A stretch of DNA of 64,000 nucleotides, from NCBI RefSeq assembly GCF_005280735.1, contig NZ_CP040078.1, positions 1,922,001 to 1,986,000 on the forward strand, in the 5' to 3' direction. This DNA is from Trinickia violacea. GTDB lineage: Bacteria > Pseudomonadota > Gammaproteobacteria > Burkholderiales > Burkholderiaceae. The stretch's first letter is position 1. Each line of letters begins with the position of its first letter. A program made the translations under genes and the position numbers. A model generated the notes under the pieces. That model ran no database searches and was not told where the DNA came from. It was given only the letters and a program-made list of their open reading frames with translations. Below, piece by piece: positions 34,163-43,540 of this stretch.

Positions 34163-35095
34163 CTACGTCAGCAGGTAGCCGGGGCCCGGCGCGGCTTCGG
34201 CGGGCACGTCCTTGCCGCACAGCTCGAGCAGCGACCGCTCGATGTTGCGCGTCATCGCATCGAGCGCGAGATGATGCGGGGCGGTGCCGAACGGTTCGGC
34301 GATTTCGCTTGCAATCGCTTCGAGGGCGATCAGCGTGTACGACATGAATACGGCGATGATCGGTGTCGCCACGCCGATCGAATCGACGAGCCCGAATGGC
34401 AGCAGCACGCAATAGAGGTAGACGGTCCGGTGCAGCATGACGCCGTAGGCGTAGGGGATCGGCGTCGATGCGATCCGCTCGCAGCCACCGACGGTCGTGG
34501 CGAGTTCGTTCAATTGCGCGTCGAACATCCAGAGCTGGGTGCCGGAGATCGCGCCGCGCCGCTCGAGTTCGGCGAGCTTTTGCCTGAGATCGTTGAGGAT
34601 CGCAATGGGGCGAAAGTGCAGCGGCGCCAGTCGACGCGCCGGCTCGGCGCCCAAGTAGCGCGACAGGTCGTCAGTGGGGTCGGTCCCGCGCAATTGATGC
34701 TTGAGTGCGTAGACGAACGCGATCACGCCGTTCACGAATTCGATTCGTCCGCTTGACGTACCGTCTTGCGCAGCATCGGCTGGGAGATAGCAAAGGGCCT
34801 GCGACGCCAGCGTGCGCGTCGCATTGAGCACATGGCCCCAGATGCGCCGAGCTTCCCAATAGCGGTCGAAGCTCACGTTGTTCCGAAACGCGAGGAAGAT
34901 CGACAGCGCCACGCCGCACAGCGCGAAAGGCGCGACGTCGAGCGGAATCTTTTCGCCGAACACGCGGCCGTGGGTGGCGACGGCCAGCACGCTCACGAGC
35001 GTCATGAGCGCGAGTTGCGGCAGGATCGAACGAAGCACCGAGCCGTTCCAGACGAACAGCATGCGGAACCAATGATGGGTGGGGCGGACGATCAT
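34163..35095 (-). CDS. Bestrophin-family (UPF0187) membrane protein
   Basis: 310 aa bacterial bestrophin homologue of the YneE type. The family start VRPTHHWFRMLFVWNGSVL and FLAFRNNVSFDRYWEARRIW are clear, as are PFGLVDSIGVATPIIAVFMS and EIAEPFGTAPHHLALDAM. Bestrophins are pentameric ion channels. It lies downstream of the YdeP-like gene on the same strand. Confidence 0.9.
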   Translation of the reverse strand: MIVRPTHHWFRMLFVWNGSVLRSILPQLALMTLVSVLAVATHGRVFGEKIPLDVAPFALCGVALSIFLAFRNNVSFDRYWEARRIWGHVLNATRTLASQALCYLPADAAQDGTSSGRIEFVNGVIAFVYALKHQLRGTDPTDDLSRYLGAEPARRLAPLHFRPIAILNDLRQKLAELERRGAISGTQLWMFDAQLNELATTVGGCERIASTPIPYAYGVMLHRTVYLYCVLLPFGLVDSIGVATPIIAVFMSYTLIALEAIASEIAEPFGTAPHHLALDAMTRNIERSLLELCGKDVPAEAAPGPGYLLT

Positions 35096-35140
35096 CGCGA
35101 TTGCGCGCCGGGTGCGGCGCGCATCCTCCGAGCGGTTGGG

Positions 35141-37468
35141 TTATGCCGTCACGCCGGCGGGCGGCGCCGACTTGTGCAGCAGCACCGGAATCGATTTCGA
35201 GGTCGGCGTATTGCACACGTCGCCGACGCTCGAGAGCGGCACGAGCGGATTGGTCTCCGGATAGTACGAACCGATGCAGCCGCGCGGGATGTCGTATTCG
35301 ACGAGCAGGAACGAATCGGCGCGGCGCTCGATGCCGTCGTTCCACACCGTCGTCATGTCCACCCAGTCGCCGTGCTGGAAGCCGAGCATCTCGAGATCCG
35401 CCGCGTTGATGAACACGACGCGGCGCTGGCCGAACACGCCGCGATAGCGGTCGTTAAGCGCGTAGATCGTCGTGTTGTATTGGTCGTGCGAGCGGGTCGT
35501 CATCAGCGTCATCACGCGTTCGCCATGCTGTTTTTTCGCGCGGCGAATCGGCGTGTCTTCCTCGATCCGGTGCACGATGAAGTTCGCTTTGCCGGTCTCG
35601 GTCTTCCAATCGCGTTCGCGCGAAGCGACGCGCAGATGAAAGCCGCCGGGATGGCCGATGCGTTCGTTGTAGTTGTCGAAGCCCTCGATCGTTTGCTCGA
35701 TCGCATCGCGTACGCGCGAGTAATCGCGCGCATAGCCGAGCCAATCGACCTTGCCGCTGCCGAGCGTCGCGTGCGCGATGTTCGCGACGATCGCGGTCTC
35801 CGACATCAGGTTCTTCGACGCCGGCGCGTTCATGCCATACGAGATGTGCACCATGCTCATCGAATCCTCGACGGTCACGCCCTGCGCGACGCCGCCTTGG
35901 AGATCGATTTCGGTGCGGCCGAGCGTCGGCAGGATCAGCGCGTCCTTGCCGTGCACCAGATGGCTGCGATTGAGCTTGGTGGTGATGTGCACCGTCAGGT
36001 CGCATGCGCGCAGCGCATCCCAGGTGCGCGGCGTATCGGGCGTCGCGATCGAGAAATTGCCGCCCAAGCCGAGGAACACCTTGATATGGCCTTCGAGCAT
36101 CGCTTCGATCGTCTCGACCACGTCGTAGCCATGCTCGCGCGGCGGCTCGAAATCGAAGACTTTGCCGAGACGGTCGAGAAACGCCTGCGCCGGCTTTTCT
36201 TCGATGCCGACGGTGCGGTTGCCCTGCACGTTCGAGTGGCCGCGAACCGGGCACAGGCCCGCGCCTTCGCGGCCGATATTGCCGCGCATCATCATCAGGT
36301 TCGACAGCATGTGCACGGTCTGCACCGAGTTCTTGTGCTGCGTGATGCCCATGCCCCAGGTTGCGATCACGCGGCGGCCGTTGCTGTAGATCCGCGCGAG
36401 GTTCTCGATGTCTTCGCGCGCCACGCCCGATTCCGCTTCGAGCGCGGGCCAGCTTTCCGCGCGGAGGTCGGCGGCGAACGCGTCGAAGCCCGAGGTGTGC
36501 TCGTCGATGAACGCGACGTCGAGTATGCGTTCGTGGCCGGCCGCGACCGCTTGGTCGTCGAGTTCGAGCACGCGCTTGGCGACGCCCTTGAGCAGCGCGA
36601 AATCGCCGCCGAGCTTTGGCTGAATGAACGTGGTCGCGATCTTCGTGCTCGACATCGTCAGCATCTCGACCGGGCTTTGCGGGTCGGCGAAGCGTTGGAG
36701 TCCGCGCTCGCGCAGCGGATTGATCGAGACGATGGCCGCGCCGCGCTTCGAGACTTCACGCAGCTCGCCGAGCATGCGCGGGTGGTTCGTCGCCGGGTTC
36801 TGGCCGAAGATCAGGATCGTGTCGCAGTGCTCGAAGTCGTCGAGCGTCACCGTGCCCTTGCCGATGCCGACCGTCGTCGGCAGGCCGCGGCTCGTCGCCT
36901 CGTGGCACATGTTCGAGCAGTCGGGGAAGTTGTTGGTCCCGACCATCCGCACGAACAGCTGATAGAGGAACGCGGCTTCGTTGCTTGCGCGGCCCGAGGT
37001 GTAGAACGCGGCCTCGTTGGCGTTGCCGAGCGCCTTCAAATGCTTCGCGATCAGCGCGAACGCGGCGTCCCAGGCAATCGGCTCGTACTTGTCGGTGAGC
37101 GCGTTGTAGACCAGCGGGTCCGTCAGGCGGCCGTGCTGCTCGAGCTCGTAGTCGGTTTCCTTCATCAGCGCGTCGACGGTGTGCTCGGCGAAAAACGCGG
37201 GCGTGACGCGCTTGGACGTCGCCTCGGCGGCGACCGCCTTTACGCCGTTCTCGCAGAACTCGAACGTCGAGGCATGCTGCTTGTCCGGCCACGCGCAGCC
37301 TGGGCAATCGAAACCGTCGGGCTGGTTCTGCTTGAACAGCGTCTTGTAGTTGCCGCCCGCGACACGCTCCTTGACCAGATTGATCGCGACTTGCTTGATC
37401 GCCCCCCAGCCGGCGGCGGGATGATGGTAGGGCTCGATGCGCCCTTGCGGCTTGTTGGGTTTGTCCAC
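35141..37468 (-). CDS. FdhF/YdeP-family molybdopterin oxidoreductase
   Basis: 775 aa, formate-dehydrogenase-like but of the YdeP subgroup. The N-terminal Cys cluster is atypical (DCPGCAWPDKQHASTFEFCE), followed by NNFPDCSNMCHEATSRGLP with no seleno-cysteine or Cys in the usual FDH place, ATWGMGITQHKNSVQTVHML and a C-terminal molydopterin-binding domain with DMTTVWNDGIERRADSFLLV. E. coli YdeP is linked to acid resistance; the real substrate is unknown. It is divergent from the MocR-type regulator. Confidence 0.88.
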   Translation of the reverse strand: MDKPNKPQGRIEPYHHPAAGWGAIKQVAINLVKERVAGGNYKTLFKQNQPDGFDCPGCAWPDKQHASTFEFCENGVKAVAAEATSKRVTPAFFAEHTVDALMKETDYELEQHGRLTDPLVYNALTDKYEPIAWDAAFALIAKHLKALGNANEAAFYTSGRASNEAAFLYQLFVRMVGTNNFPDCSNMCHEATSRGLPTTVGIGKGTVTLDDFEHCDTILIFGQNPATNHPRMLGELREVSKRGAAIVSINPLRERGLQRFADPQSPVEMLTMSSTKIATTFIQPKLGGDFALLKGVAKRVLELDDQAVAAGHERILDVAFIDEHTSGFDAFAADLRAESWPALEAESGVAREDIENLARIYSNGRRVIATWGMGITQHKNSVQTVHMLSNLMMMRGNIGREGAGLCPVRGHSNVQGNRTVGIEEKPAQAFLDRLGKVFDFEPPREHGYDVVETIEAMLEGHIKVFLGLGGNFSIATPDTPRTWDALRACDLTVHITTKLNRSHLVHGKDALILPTLGRTEIDLQGGVAQGVTVEDSMSMVHISYGMNAPASKNLMSETAIVANIAHATLGSGKVDWLGYARDYSRVRDAIEQTIEGFDNYNERIGHPGGFHLRVASRERDWKTETGKANFIVHRIEEDTPIRRAKKQHGERVMTLMTTRSHDQYNTTIYALNDRYRGVFGQRRVVFINAADLEMLGFQHGDWVDMTTVWNDGIERRADSFLLVEYDIPRGCIGSYYPETNPLVPLSSVGDVCNTPTSKSIPVLLHKSAPPAGVTA

Positions 37469-37588
37469 GGTGTCGGCTCCGGTTTTCTCGCGCCTGGCAG
37501 CGAAATGGTGTCGAGGGATTGATTTAGCGCAAGGTTAAGGCACTTTGAAGACGCGCTGAGCGCACACATTCGCAGTGCGTGGAAGAGT

Positions 37589-37625
37589 ACAGTTTTGATA
37601 CGATCCATTGATCATTGGAAACTGT
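37589..37625. promoter_or_regulatory. Candidate MocR operator between ydeP-like gene and regulator
   Basis: Inverted repeat ACAGTTT (37589-37595) and AAACTGT (37619-37625), centres 30 bases apart, with TTGATCATTGG between. It lies in the 194-base divergent gap just before the MocR start. Inference from position. Confidence 0.4.
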
Positions 37626-37662
37626 GCTCCACAAGCTTTCGATTGGCTGTCGGAGGCGGGGC

Positions 37663-39144
37663 ATGACGACGAAACAGCACTCGACGGGGGACTCGGTGAA
37701 GCTTTACGAAAGGCTTGCGAGGGAAATCGAGGATCTGATCGCTCAGGGCGTGTTTCGCCACGGCGATCGCATCCCGTCGGTCCGGCAGGCCAGCCAGCAT
37801 CGGCAGATCAGCATCACGACGGTGCTGCACGCGTACATGCTGCTCGAAAGCAAGGGGATCATCGAAAGCCGGCCACAGTCCGGCTATTTCGTGCGGTTGC
37901 CCGCGAGCATGGGCGGCAACACCGGCGGCAAGATCGAGACCGAGCTGCGCACGTCGGAGCCGATCGCCGTCTCGGCGCAGGTCGACGTGAGCCGGCTCGT
38001 GCTGTCGACGCTGCGCTCGATCGGCAGCGGCTCGGCCATCCCGCTCGGCTCGCCATACCCCGACCCGAAGCTCTTTCCGTCCGACAAAATCAGCCGTTAC
38101 GGCTCGGCGATCGTGCGCCGCAAATCGCAATGGGGCGTCACCGACGAGCTGCCGCCCGGCAATCCCGAACTGATCCGGCAAATCACGCGGCGCTATTTGG
38201 AAAACGGCGAGCCGGTCGATCCGAACGAGATCGTCGTGACCGTCGGCGCGACCGAGGCGCTCAACCTCTGCTTGCAGGCGGTCGCGAAACCGGGGGACAC
38301 GGTGGCCGTCGAGTCGCCGACGTACTACGCGATGCTGCACGCGATCGAACGGATGGGCATGCGGGCGATCGAGGTCGCGACGCATCCGAGCGAAGGCATC
38401 GATCTCGGCGCGCTGTCGTCGATCCTGGACACCACGCGCATCGCGGCCTGCATGGTGATGCCGAATTTCCAGAATCCGCTCGGGTTTCAGATGCCCGAGG
38501 AGAAGAAACGGGAACTGGTCGAACTGCTCGCGCGGCACCACGTGCCGCTCATCGAGAGCGACGTCTACCACGAGCTGTATTTCGGCGAATCGCATCCGCG
38601 CTCGTTGAAATCGTTCGACACGCACGGGCTCGTGCTGCACTGCGCGTCGTTTTCGAAGAGCCTGACTTCGGCTTACCGCATCGGCTGGGCGATGGCCGGG
38701 CGCTTTCACGAGCAGGTCGAAAAGCTTAAATTCCTCAATACGCTGACCACCCCTTCGATTCCTCAGCTCGCCATTGCCGAGTACCTGAAGAACGACGGCT
38801 ACGAGCATCACTTGCGGCGTGTGCGCAAGGTGTACGCGCAACAGGCGAACCTGATGACGGCCACCGTCAAGCGCTTTTTTCCGGAGGGCACGCGGACCTC
38901 GCACCCGATGGGCGGTTACGTCCTCTGGGTGGAGCTGCCGCCGGCTGTCGATTCGATGCGGCTGTACCAGCTCGCGCTCGACAACGGCATCACGATCGGC
39001 CCCGGCTATATGTTCTCGGCGGCGAACAGCTACCGCAATTTCATTCGCCTGAACTACAGCTACACGTGGTCGCCCGAAATCGAAGGGGCCTTGATCACGC
39101 TCGGCAAGCTCGTGGCGGCTTGCATGGCGGTGAGCCGCGCCTAG
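37663..39144 (+). CDS. MocR-type regulator: GntR HTH fused to PLP aminotransferase-like domain
   Basis: 493 aa. GntR wHTH at the N-terminus (YERLAREIEDLIAQGVFRHG, IPSVRQASQHRQISITTVLH), then a fold-type I aminotransferase domain. The PLP lysine lies in CASFSKSLTSAYRIGWAMAG, with VVTVGATEALNLCLQAVAKP and MVMPNFQNPLGFQMPEEKKR. The start ATG follows GGAGG by six bases. The aminotransferase part normally senses an amine or PLP itself. It may regulate the divergent YdeP-like gene. Confidence 0.92.
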   Translation: MTTKQHSTGDSVKLYERLAREIEDLIAQGVFRHGDRIPSVRQASQHRQISITTVLHAYMLLESKGIIESRPQSGYFVRLPASMGGNTGGKIETELRTSEPIAVSAQVDVSRLVLSTLRSIGSGSAIPLGSPYPDPKLFPSDKISRYGSAIVRRKSQWGVTDELPPGNPELIRQITRRYLENGEPVDPNEIVVTVGATEALNLCLQAVAKPGDTVAVESPTYYAMLHAIERMGMRAIEVATHPSEGIDLGALSSILDTTRIAACMVMPNFQNPLGFQMPEEKKRELVELLARHHVPLIESDVYHELYFGESHPRSLKSFDTHGLVLHCASFSKSLTSAYRIGWAMAGRFHEQVEKLKFLNTLTTPSIPQLAIAEYLKNDGYEHHLRRVRKVYAQQANLMTATVKRFFPEGTRTSHPMGGYVLWVELPPAVDSMRLYQLALDNGITIGPGYMFSAANSYRNFIRLNYSYTWSPEIEGALITLGKLVAACMAVSRA

Positions 39145-39187
39145 AATCAAAGCGACGTTGGTTCTCACCGCTCGTCCCAGTCCGACT

Positions 39188-40540
39188 ATGACCCATTCGC
39201 TCAGAAACCGGCTCGTCCTCGCGCTTTGCATCCTGGTCACGGTGGTGGGCGTGGTCCAGGGCATCAGTTCGTTCAGGTTGTCGGAAGAGGGCATGCGCGC
39301 GCTGCTCGATCTGCGCCTCGAACAAGTGGCGAACCGGATGCGCAACGGCTACATCGAGGCGCTTCCGGCGTTCCCGTCGCGCGGCTCGCAGCCGCCGCGC
39401 GATATCGTCGTGACGATCTGGAAGGGCGATGCGGACGCGCCGTACCGCTCGACCGATCCGGCGCTCAGACTGCCGCGCGACGCGCCCTCCGGATTCGTCA
39501 CCAACCTGGTCGGCGGGGAGCCGTGGCGCATCTATACGCTGCGCGAAACGTCGCTCGTCATTCAAGTCGCTCAGCGCTCGAGTGTGCGCCACGAGCTGGC
39601 CGAAGAGCAGGCGCTCAATACGCTGTGGCCCATCGCGATTCTCGTGCCGCTCGTCTGCTTCGCCGTGGTGGTGGTCGTCGATCGCTCGTTTGACCGATTG
39701 ACTCGGCTCGGCGCCGAAGTGCAGTCGATCGATGCCGGCAATCTGCAATCTCTGCCGACGGCCGGCGTGCCGCTCGAACTGCTGCCGTTCATCGATTCGA
39801 TCAACCGCATGATCCGGCGGCTCGCGCGCTCGATCGAGGTCGAGCGCAAGTTCATCTCGGACGCCGCGCATGAACTCAGAACGCCGCTGACGGCGCTTCA
39901 ATTGCAAGCCGACAACCTCCAGCGCGACATCGCACCGGGCAACCAAGAGCGTTTCCAGGAGTTGCGCAAGGGCATTGCGCGCAGCGGCGGTCTGATCTCG
40001 CAGCTGTTGCGGCTGGCGCGCGCGGACGCGTCGTTGGAAGCGGGCGCGCTCGAACGCGTGGACGTCTCGACGGTCGTCGTCGACGCGGTCGCGGAAGTGC
40101 TGCCGATTGCGGCGGCGCGCAGCATCGACATCGGCGCCGAGGAAATGACGAGCGCTTACGTGCAGGCGATCAAGGCGGATGTCGGCGTGGCGCTCAGAAA
40201 CCTCGTGAGCAACGCGATTCGCTACACGCCCGATGGCGGCAAGATCGATTTGAGCCTGCAGGTGCGTGACGATCTGGTGTGGGTCGAAGTGACGGACACA
40301 GGGCCAGGTATCGCGGAAGATTTGCTGCCGCGCGTATTCGACCGGTTTTTCCGCGCCAACTTCGATATCGAAGGCAGCGGGCTCGGGCTATCGATCGTCA
40401 AGGCGATCGCGAACAAGTACGGCGGGACGACGACGCTGCGCAATCGCAACGACGGTCAAACGGGGATCGTCGCCTCGATCAGTTTTCGTCAGGCGCACGA
40501 CTATGCGCCGGTTCGAGCATTGGACGCGGCGCATTCTTGA
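39188..40540 (+). CDS. Sensor histidine kinase (QseC/PmrB-like)
   Basis: 450 aa: TM1 LVLALCILVTVVGVVQGISS, periplasmic loop of about 130 residues, TM2 LWPIAILVPLVCFAVVVVVD, HAMP, H-box FISDAAHELRTPLTALQLQA, N-box LRNLVSNAIRYTP, G-boxes DTGPGIAED and GSGLGLSIVKAI. It ends 9 bases from the stop of its probable partner, encoded tail-to-tail on the other strand. Confidence 0.92.
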   Translation: MTHSLRNRLVLALCILVTVVGVVQGISSFRLSEEGMRALLDLRLEQVANRMRNGYIEALPAFPSRGSQPPRDIVVTIWKGDADAPYRSTDPALRLPRDAPSGFVTNLVGGEPWRIYTLRETSLVIQVAQRSSVRHELAEEQALNTLWPIAILVPLVCFAVVVVVDRSFDRLTRLGAEVQSIDAGNLQSLPTAGVPLELLPFIDSINRMIRRLARSIEVERKFISDAAHELRTPLTALQLQADNLQRDIAPGNQERFQELRKGIARSGGLISQLLRLARADASLEAGALERVDVSTVVVDAVAEVLPIAAARSIDIGAEEMTSAYVQAIKADVGVALRNLVSNAIRYTPDGGKIDLSLQVRDDLVWVEVTDTGPGIAEDLLPRVFDRFFRANFDIEGSGLGLSIVKAIANKYGGTTTLRNRNDGQTGIVASISFRQAHDYAPVRALDAAHS

Positions 40541-40549
40541 GCGCGCCTG

Positions 40550-41224
40550 TCAGCACTTCGGCGCGCTGCTCAGCATCACGGTCCAGCCGAGACCGCGCAC
40601 ATTCGTGATGACCGATCCGCCGAATTTCTTGCGCACCGAGTGGATGATGACGTCGATCGCATTGCTTTCGACTTCTTTACCCCAGCCATACAAGCGGTCT
40701 TCGAGCTGGTCGCGCGACAGGATGGTGCCTGGGCGCTCGAGAAAAGCGTGCATCAGCGCGAATTCCTTCGCGGACAACATCGACGTGACGCCGTTGCAAG
40801 TCAGCGTGCGTTTGTCGAGGTCGAGCGCGAGCGCGTCGTCGCCGAGCCGGGACACGGCGTAGCCTGCTTTGCGCCGCAGCACCGCGCGGATGCGCGCGAG
40901 CAATTCGGGGACTTGGAATGGCTTGAGGACGTAGTCGTCGGCGCCGAGGTCGAGGCCCTCGACGCGCGTATCCAGGGCGTCCTGCGCGGTCAGGATCAAC
41001 ACCGGCACGCGATTGCCGGCGGCGCGCGCCGCTCTGAGCACGTCGATGCCGCTCATGCCGGGCAGGCCGAGATCGAGCAGCACGACCGTGTATTCCGCGG
41101 CTTCCAGTGCGTGCCGGCCCGCCGTGCCTTCGCGCACCCAATCGACGCTGTAGTTCGCGTCTTTCAGCGCGCGCAGCAGGCTCTGTCCGATTTGCAGATC
41201 GTCTTCAACCAGCAGGACTCTCAT
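40550..41224 (-). CDS. OmpR-family response regulator (QseB/PmrA-like)
   Basis: 224 aa: receiver with EDD, phospho-Asp in VVLLDLGLPGMSG, Lys in VLKPFQVPE; winged helix ends VRKKFGGSVITNVRGLGWTV. The start is set at MRVLLVEDD. It converges on the kinase gene instead of sharing an operon with it. A paralogous pair lies at 53.8-55.8 kb. Confidence 0.92.
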   Translation of the reverse strand: MRVLLVEDDLQIGQSLLRALKDANYSVDWVREGTAGRHALEAAEYTVVLLDLGLPGMSGIDVLRAARAAGNRVPVLILTAQDALDTRVEGLDLGADDYVLKPFQVPELLARIRAVLRRKAGYAVSRLGDDALALDLDKRTLTCNGVTSMLSAKEFALMHAFLERPGTILSRDQLEDRLYGWGKEVESNAIDVIIHSVRKKFGGSVITNVRGLGWTVMLSSAPKC

Positions 41225-41312
41225 GATTCGTGGACGCCATACCCGGAAATGGTGGATGCGTCCCGGGGACGCGACATTAATCATAGTTGACCGGCCTCCT
41301 GAGCGGATGCCC

Positions 41313-41340
41313 AAAAGGGGCCTCGCGAGGCCCCTTTTTT
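41313..41340 (-). terminator. Intrinsic terminator after the HAD-like gene
   Basis: Perfect palindrome GGGGCCTCGCGAGGCCCC flanked by A4 on one side and T6 on the other, 17 bases beyond the HAD gene stop. The symmetric A/T flanks mean it can work in both directions. Confidence 0.93.
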
Positions 41341-41357
41341 AGCGACGAATCCGCCCG

Positions 41358-42077
41358 TCAGGCGTGAGCGCTGCCGAGCCGGTGGCTGAGCCGCTCCAGC
41401 ATATCGGCGACGCCCATACCCGCCGGCAAGTCGGAGATGTAGCCGTTGCGGCGCGCAACGCACGCTCTGACCGCTTGCCTGGCATTCGATACGGTGTGCG
41501 GCGTGACGCGCGCGTGCCGCATGATGCCGAGATCGTTGTCGCCGTCGCCGAAGTAGTGGATGACGGCGGCGGGCGGCAAATACTGCACGAGGTTGGCTTT
41601 GTCGATCGTCGTCGGTATGACGTCGATCGCGCCGTCGTGCTCCGGATGCACGTAGACGTTCAGCGCGAGATCGTGCCGCCAGATGAAGCGCGCGATGATG
41701 TCCTTGGCGTCGTGCACTTCCTTGTCGAACTGTCTCGACCAGATCGAGCGTTTGACTTCCGGCTTGCCCGGCGGCAGATCCATCAAGTCGAGCGAGCGGG
41801 CGAAGTATTCGAGGTCCCGGTGCTTGGGGGCGACGGTCTCGAACGCGTGTTCCGGAATCACGATGTGCCCGCCGTTTTCGCAGCAATACATCCACGGCGT
41901 CAGCTTCAGTTCGGCGCAGCGGTGCCGCAGGACGTCATAGCTCTTGCCGGACGCGATGAAGAGCCGGACGCCTTCGTCCTGCAGCTCGTGCAGACGTTCG
42001 CTGAGCTCGGCGGGCGGCGGCAGGCCGGGAAGCTCGAGGGTCCCGGTGCGGTCCAGTCCGATGTACACGTTATGCAT
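41358..42077 (-). CDS. HAD-superfamily protein with DxTGT motif
   Basis: 239 aa, Cof/IIB-like HAD fold. Motif I reads VYIGLDRTGTLEL: the second catalytic Asp of DxDGT is Thr, as in P-type ATPases, so ordinary phosphatase activity is doubtful. Motif II is LFIASGKSYD and motif IV HYFGDGDNDLGIMRHA. The start ATG (AAGGAG six bases upstream) overlaps the end of the FAD gene by 8 bases, so translation is coupled. The partner gene suggests a shared but unknown pathway. Confidence 0.8.
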   Translation of the reverse strand: MHNVYIGLDRTGTLELPGLPPPAELSERLHELQDEGVRLFIASGKSYDVLRHRCAELKLTPWMYCCENGGHIVIPEHAFETVAPKHRDLEYFARSLDLMDLPPGKPEVKRSIWSRQFDKEVHDAKDIIARFIWRHDLALNVYVHPEHDGAIDVIPTTIDKANLVQYLPPAAVIHYFGDGDNDLGIMRHARVTPHTVSNARQAVRACVARRNGYISDLPAGMGVADMLERLSHRLGSAHA

Positions 42078-43197
42078 GTTGAACTCCTTCAAAAGCCTGT
42101 TGGACACGGGGTGGAAAGTAATGCGGGGCCATCTGCGCGGGCGCCGGTTCCGCTTCGTGCCTGCGGCCGAGGCTCAGGCGCGACAGGAGCTGGTCCGACG
42201 CATTCATCGCGAACGACGGCTTGCCGGGCAACACGCACAGCACATCTTCGGCGACTTCTTCGACGAAGCTGCGGCTGCCGCGCGATCCCTTGCCCATTGC
42301 GGCGCTTTCGGTTTCGAGCGTCGTGTAGATGCCGCGCACCCGTCCGGCTTCACTCAAGCCCGGCAGCGTTGCGCGCAGCATATCGAGCTGCTTTTCGAGC
42401 CGCTCGATATCGATGCTATGGTTCCTTTCGGTCCGAATCGGGCTCGCGCCGTGCGTGTACAGCAGCACGGTCGAGCCGTCCGCCGTGTATTGCGGCGCGA
42501 TCGACATCTGCGCATCGGGCACCACGATGCTTCCGTTGGCGACGGCGCCGCGCATCGTGAGCACTTGGCACACCCGCGTTTGCGTCGTCACGCTGGCATC
42601 CACGCCGGGAATGCCGCTCAGCACTCTGGACGTGTTGGCTCCGGCGCAGACGATGAGCGTCTTCGACGTGATCAACTGGTCGCCCGCAAAGAGGCGATAC
42701 CCCTGCCAGCAACGGCTGATGTGCCGGATCGTGCCGCACCGGAGCAAATCGCGATTCGCCTGGCGCAGCTTGGCGACGAGTTCGCGACCATCGAACAACA
42801 TGTGCGGAAACGAAAACACTTCCTTCAGGCGATGTCCGCTCAAGAGCCCGGTCTTGGCCGAGGTCTGGGTATAGGGGATGTCGAGCGCGTCCCAGGTTTG
42901 GGTCCAGCGGCTGCTGTCGCCGACGAAGCCGACATGGGACTCGGTCGAGCGAACCCGCACGCCAAGCCGCCGAATCATGTTTTGCCAGCTCGGGTAGGTG
43001 TCGCGAAGCTGGCCCGTCAATTCGCGCTCGGCGTAGAAGTGTCCGCGGTGAACGTAGAACGGCAAGCGGTGCGTCTGGCCTTCGCCGGAGTGCGTTTCGG
43101 GTTCGACGCAGCAGACGTTCAAGCCGAGCGCGCGCATTCTGTCCAAAAGAACCAGCGCTTGGACGCCGGTGCCGATAATGACGTAGTGGTAATTCAT
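42070..43197 (-). CDS. FAD-dependent oxidoreductase (DAO-like)
   Basis: 375 aa. N-terminal dinucleotide fold NYHYVIIGTGVQALVLLDRM followed by GLNVCCVEPETHSGEGQTHR; a mid-protein segment KTLIVCAGANTSRVLSGIPG is typical of D-amino-acid-oxidase-like enzymes. Substrate unknown. First gene of a two-gene operon with the HAD protein. The start at 43197 is preferred over 43227 because it matches the FAD-fold start and has GAGGAG upstream. Confidence 0.75.
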   Translation of the reverse strand: MNYHYVIIGTGVQALVLLDRMRALGLNVCCVEPETHSGEGQTHRLPFYVHRGHFYAERELTGQLRDTYPSWQNMIRRLGVRVRSTESHVGFVGDSSRWTQTWDALDIPYTQTSAKTGLLSGHRLKEVFSFPHMLFDGRELVAKLRQANRDLLRCGTIRHISRCWQGYRLFAGDQLITSKTLIVCAGANTSRVLSGIPGVDASVTTQTRVCQVLTMRGAVANGSIVVPDAQMSIAPQYTADGSTVLLYTHGASPIRTERNHSIDIERLEKQLDMLRATLPGLSEAGRVRGIYTTLETESAAMGKGSRGSRSFVEEVAEDVLCVLPGKPSFAMNASDQLLSRLSLGRRHEAEPAPAQMAPHYFPPRVQQAFEGVQHA

Positions 43198-43289
43198 GAC
43201 GGTTTCCATCTCCTCTCGATAGTGCAAAGCAAAGCCGTCCGCAGGGGCAGGGTGGCTTGCGATTTCGGTCTCATGCGATCGATCACGAA

Positions 43290-43323
43290 AATCATTCGCT
43301 ATCGATTCGGATAACGAATGATT
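43290..43323. promoter_or_regulatory. 13-bp inverted repeat upstream of the FAD/HAD operon
   Basis: AATCATTCGCTAT and ATAACGAATGATT (12 of 13 paired) with an 8-base spacer, 93 bases before the FAD gene start. It lies in an AT-rich part of an otherwise empty 343-base gap. It may be an operator or RNA hairpin; no regulator gene is next to it. Confidence 0.5.
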
Positions 43324-43540
43324 CCGTTCTCAAGGGTTTCCTTCAGCGTTCGGGCCACATCGCGCAATGCGTCATGGCGACGGGTGGACTATAAAAGGAC
43401 GCGCCGAATTAGTCTGTTGGAAAAGTATGTCGCGCGGTTTCAGCGCGATCTTGGGGACAGGGTCTGTTATTCGTGAAAACGCGTGCACACGCGTGCGAGC
43501 CCGTGTGCGCATGCGAAGCGGCCCTGGCGACGCCGGTTCG

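Noticed and set aside
34766..37522. 918-codon open frame on the plus strand
   Set aside because: Antisense to the FdhF/YdeP-type gene, whose conserved motifs are clear; composition is typical of a GC-driven shadow frame.
42070..43197. A specific substrate for the FAD oxidoreductase
   Set aside because: Only the FAD fold and a DAO-like segment can be seen; any substrate name would be a guess.
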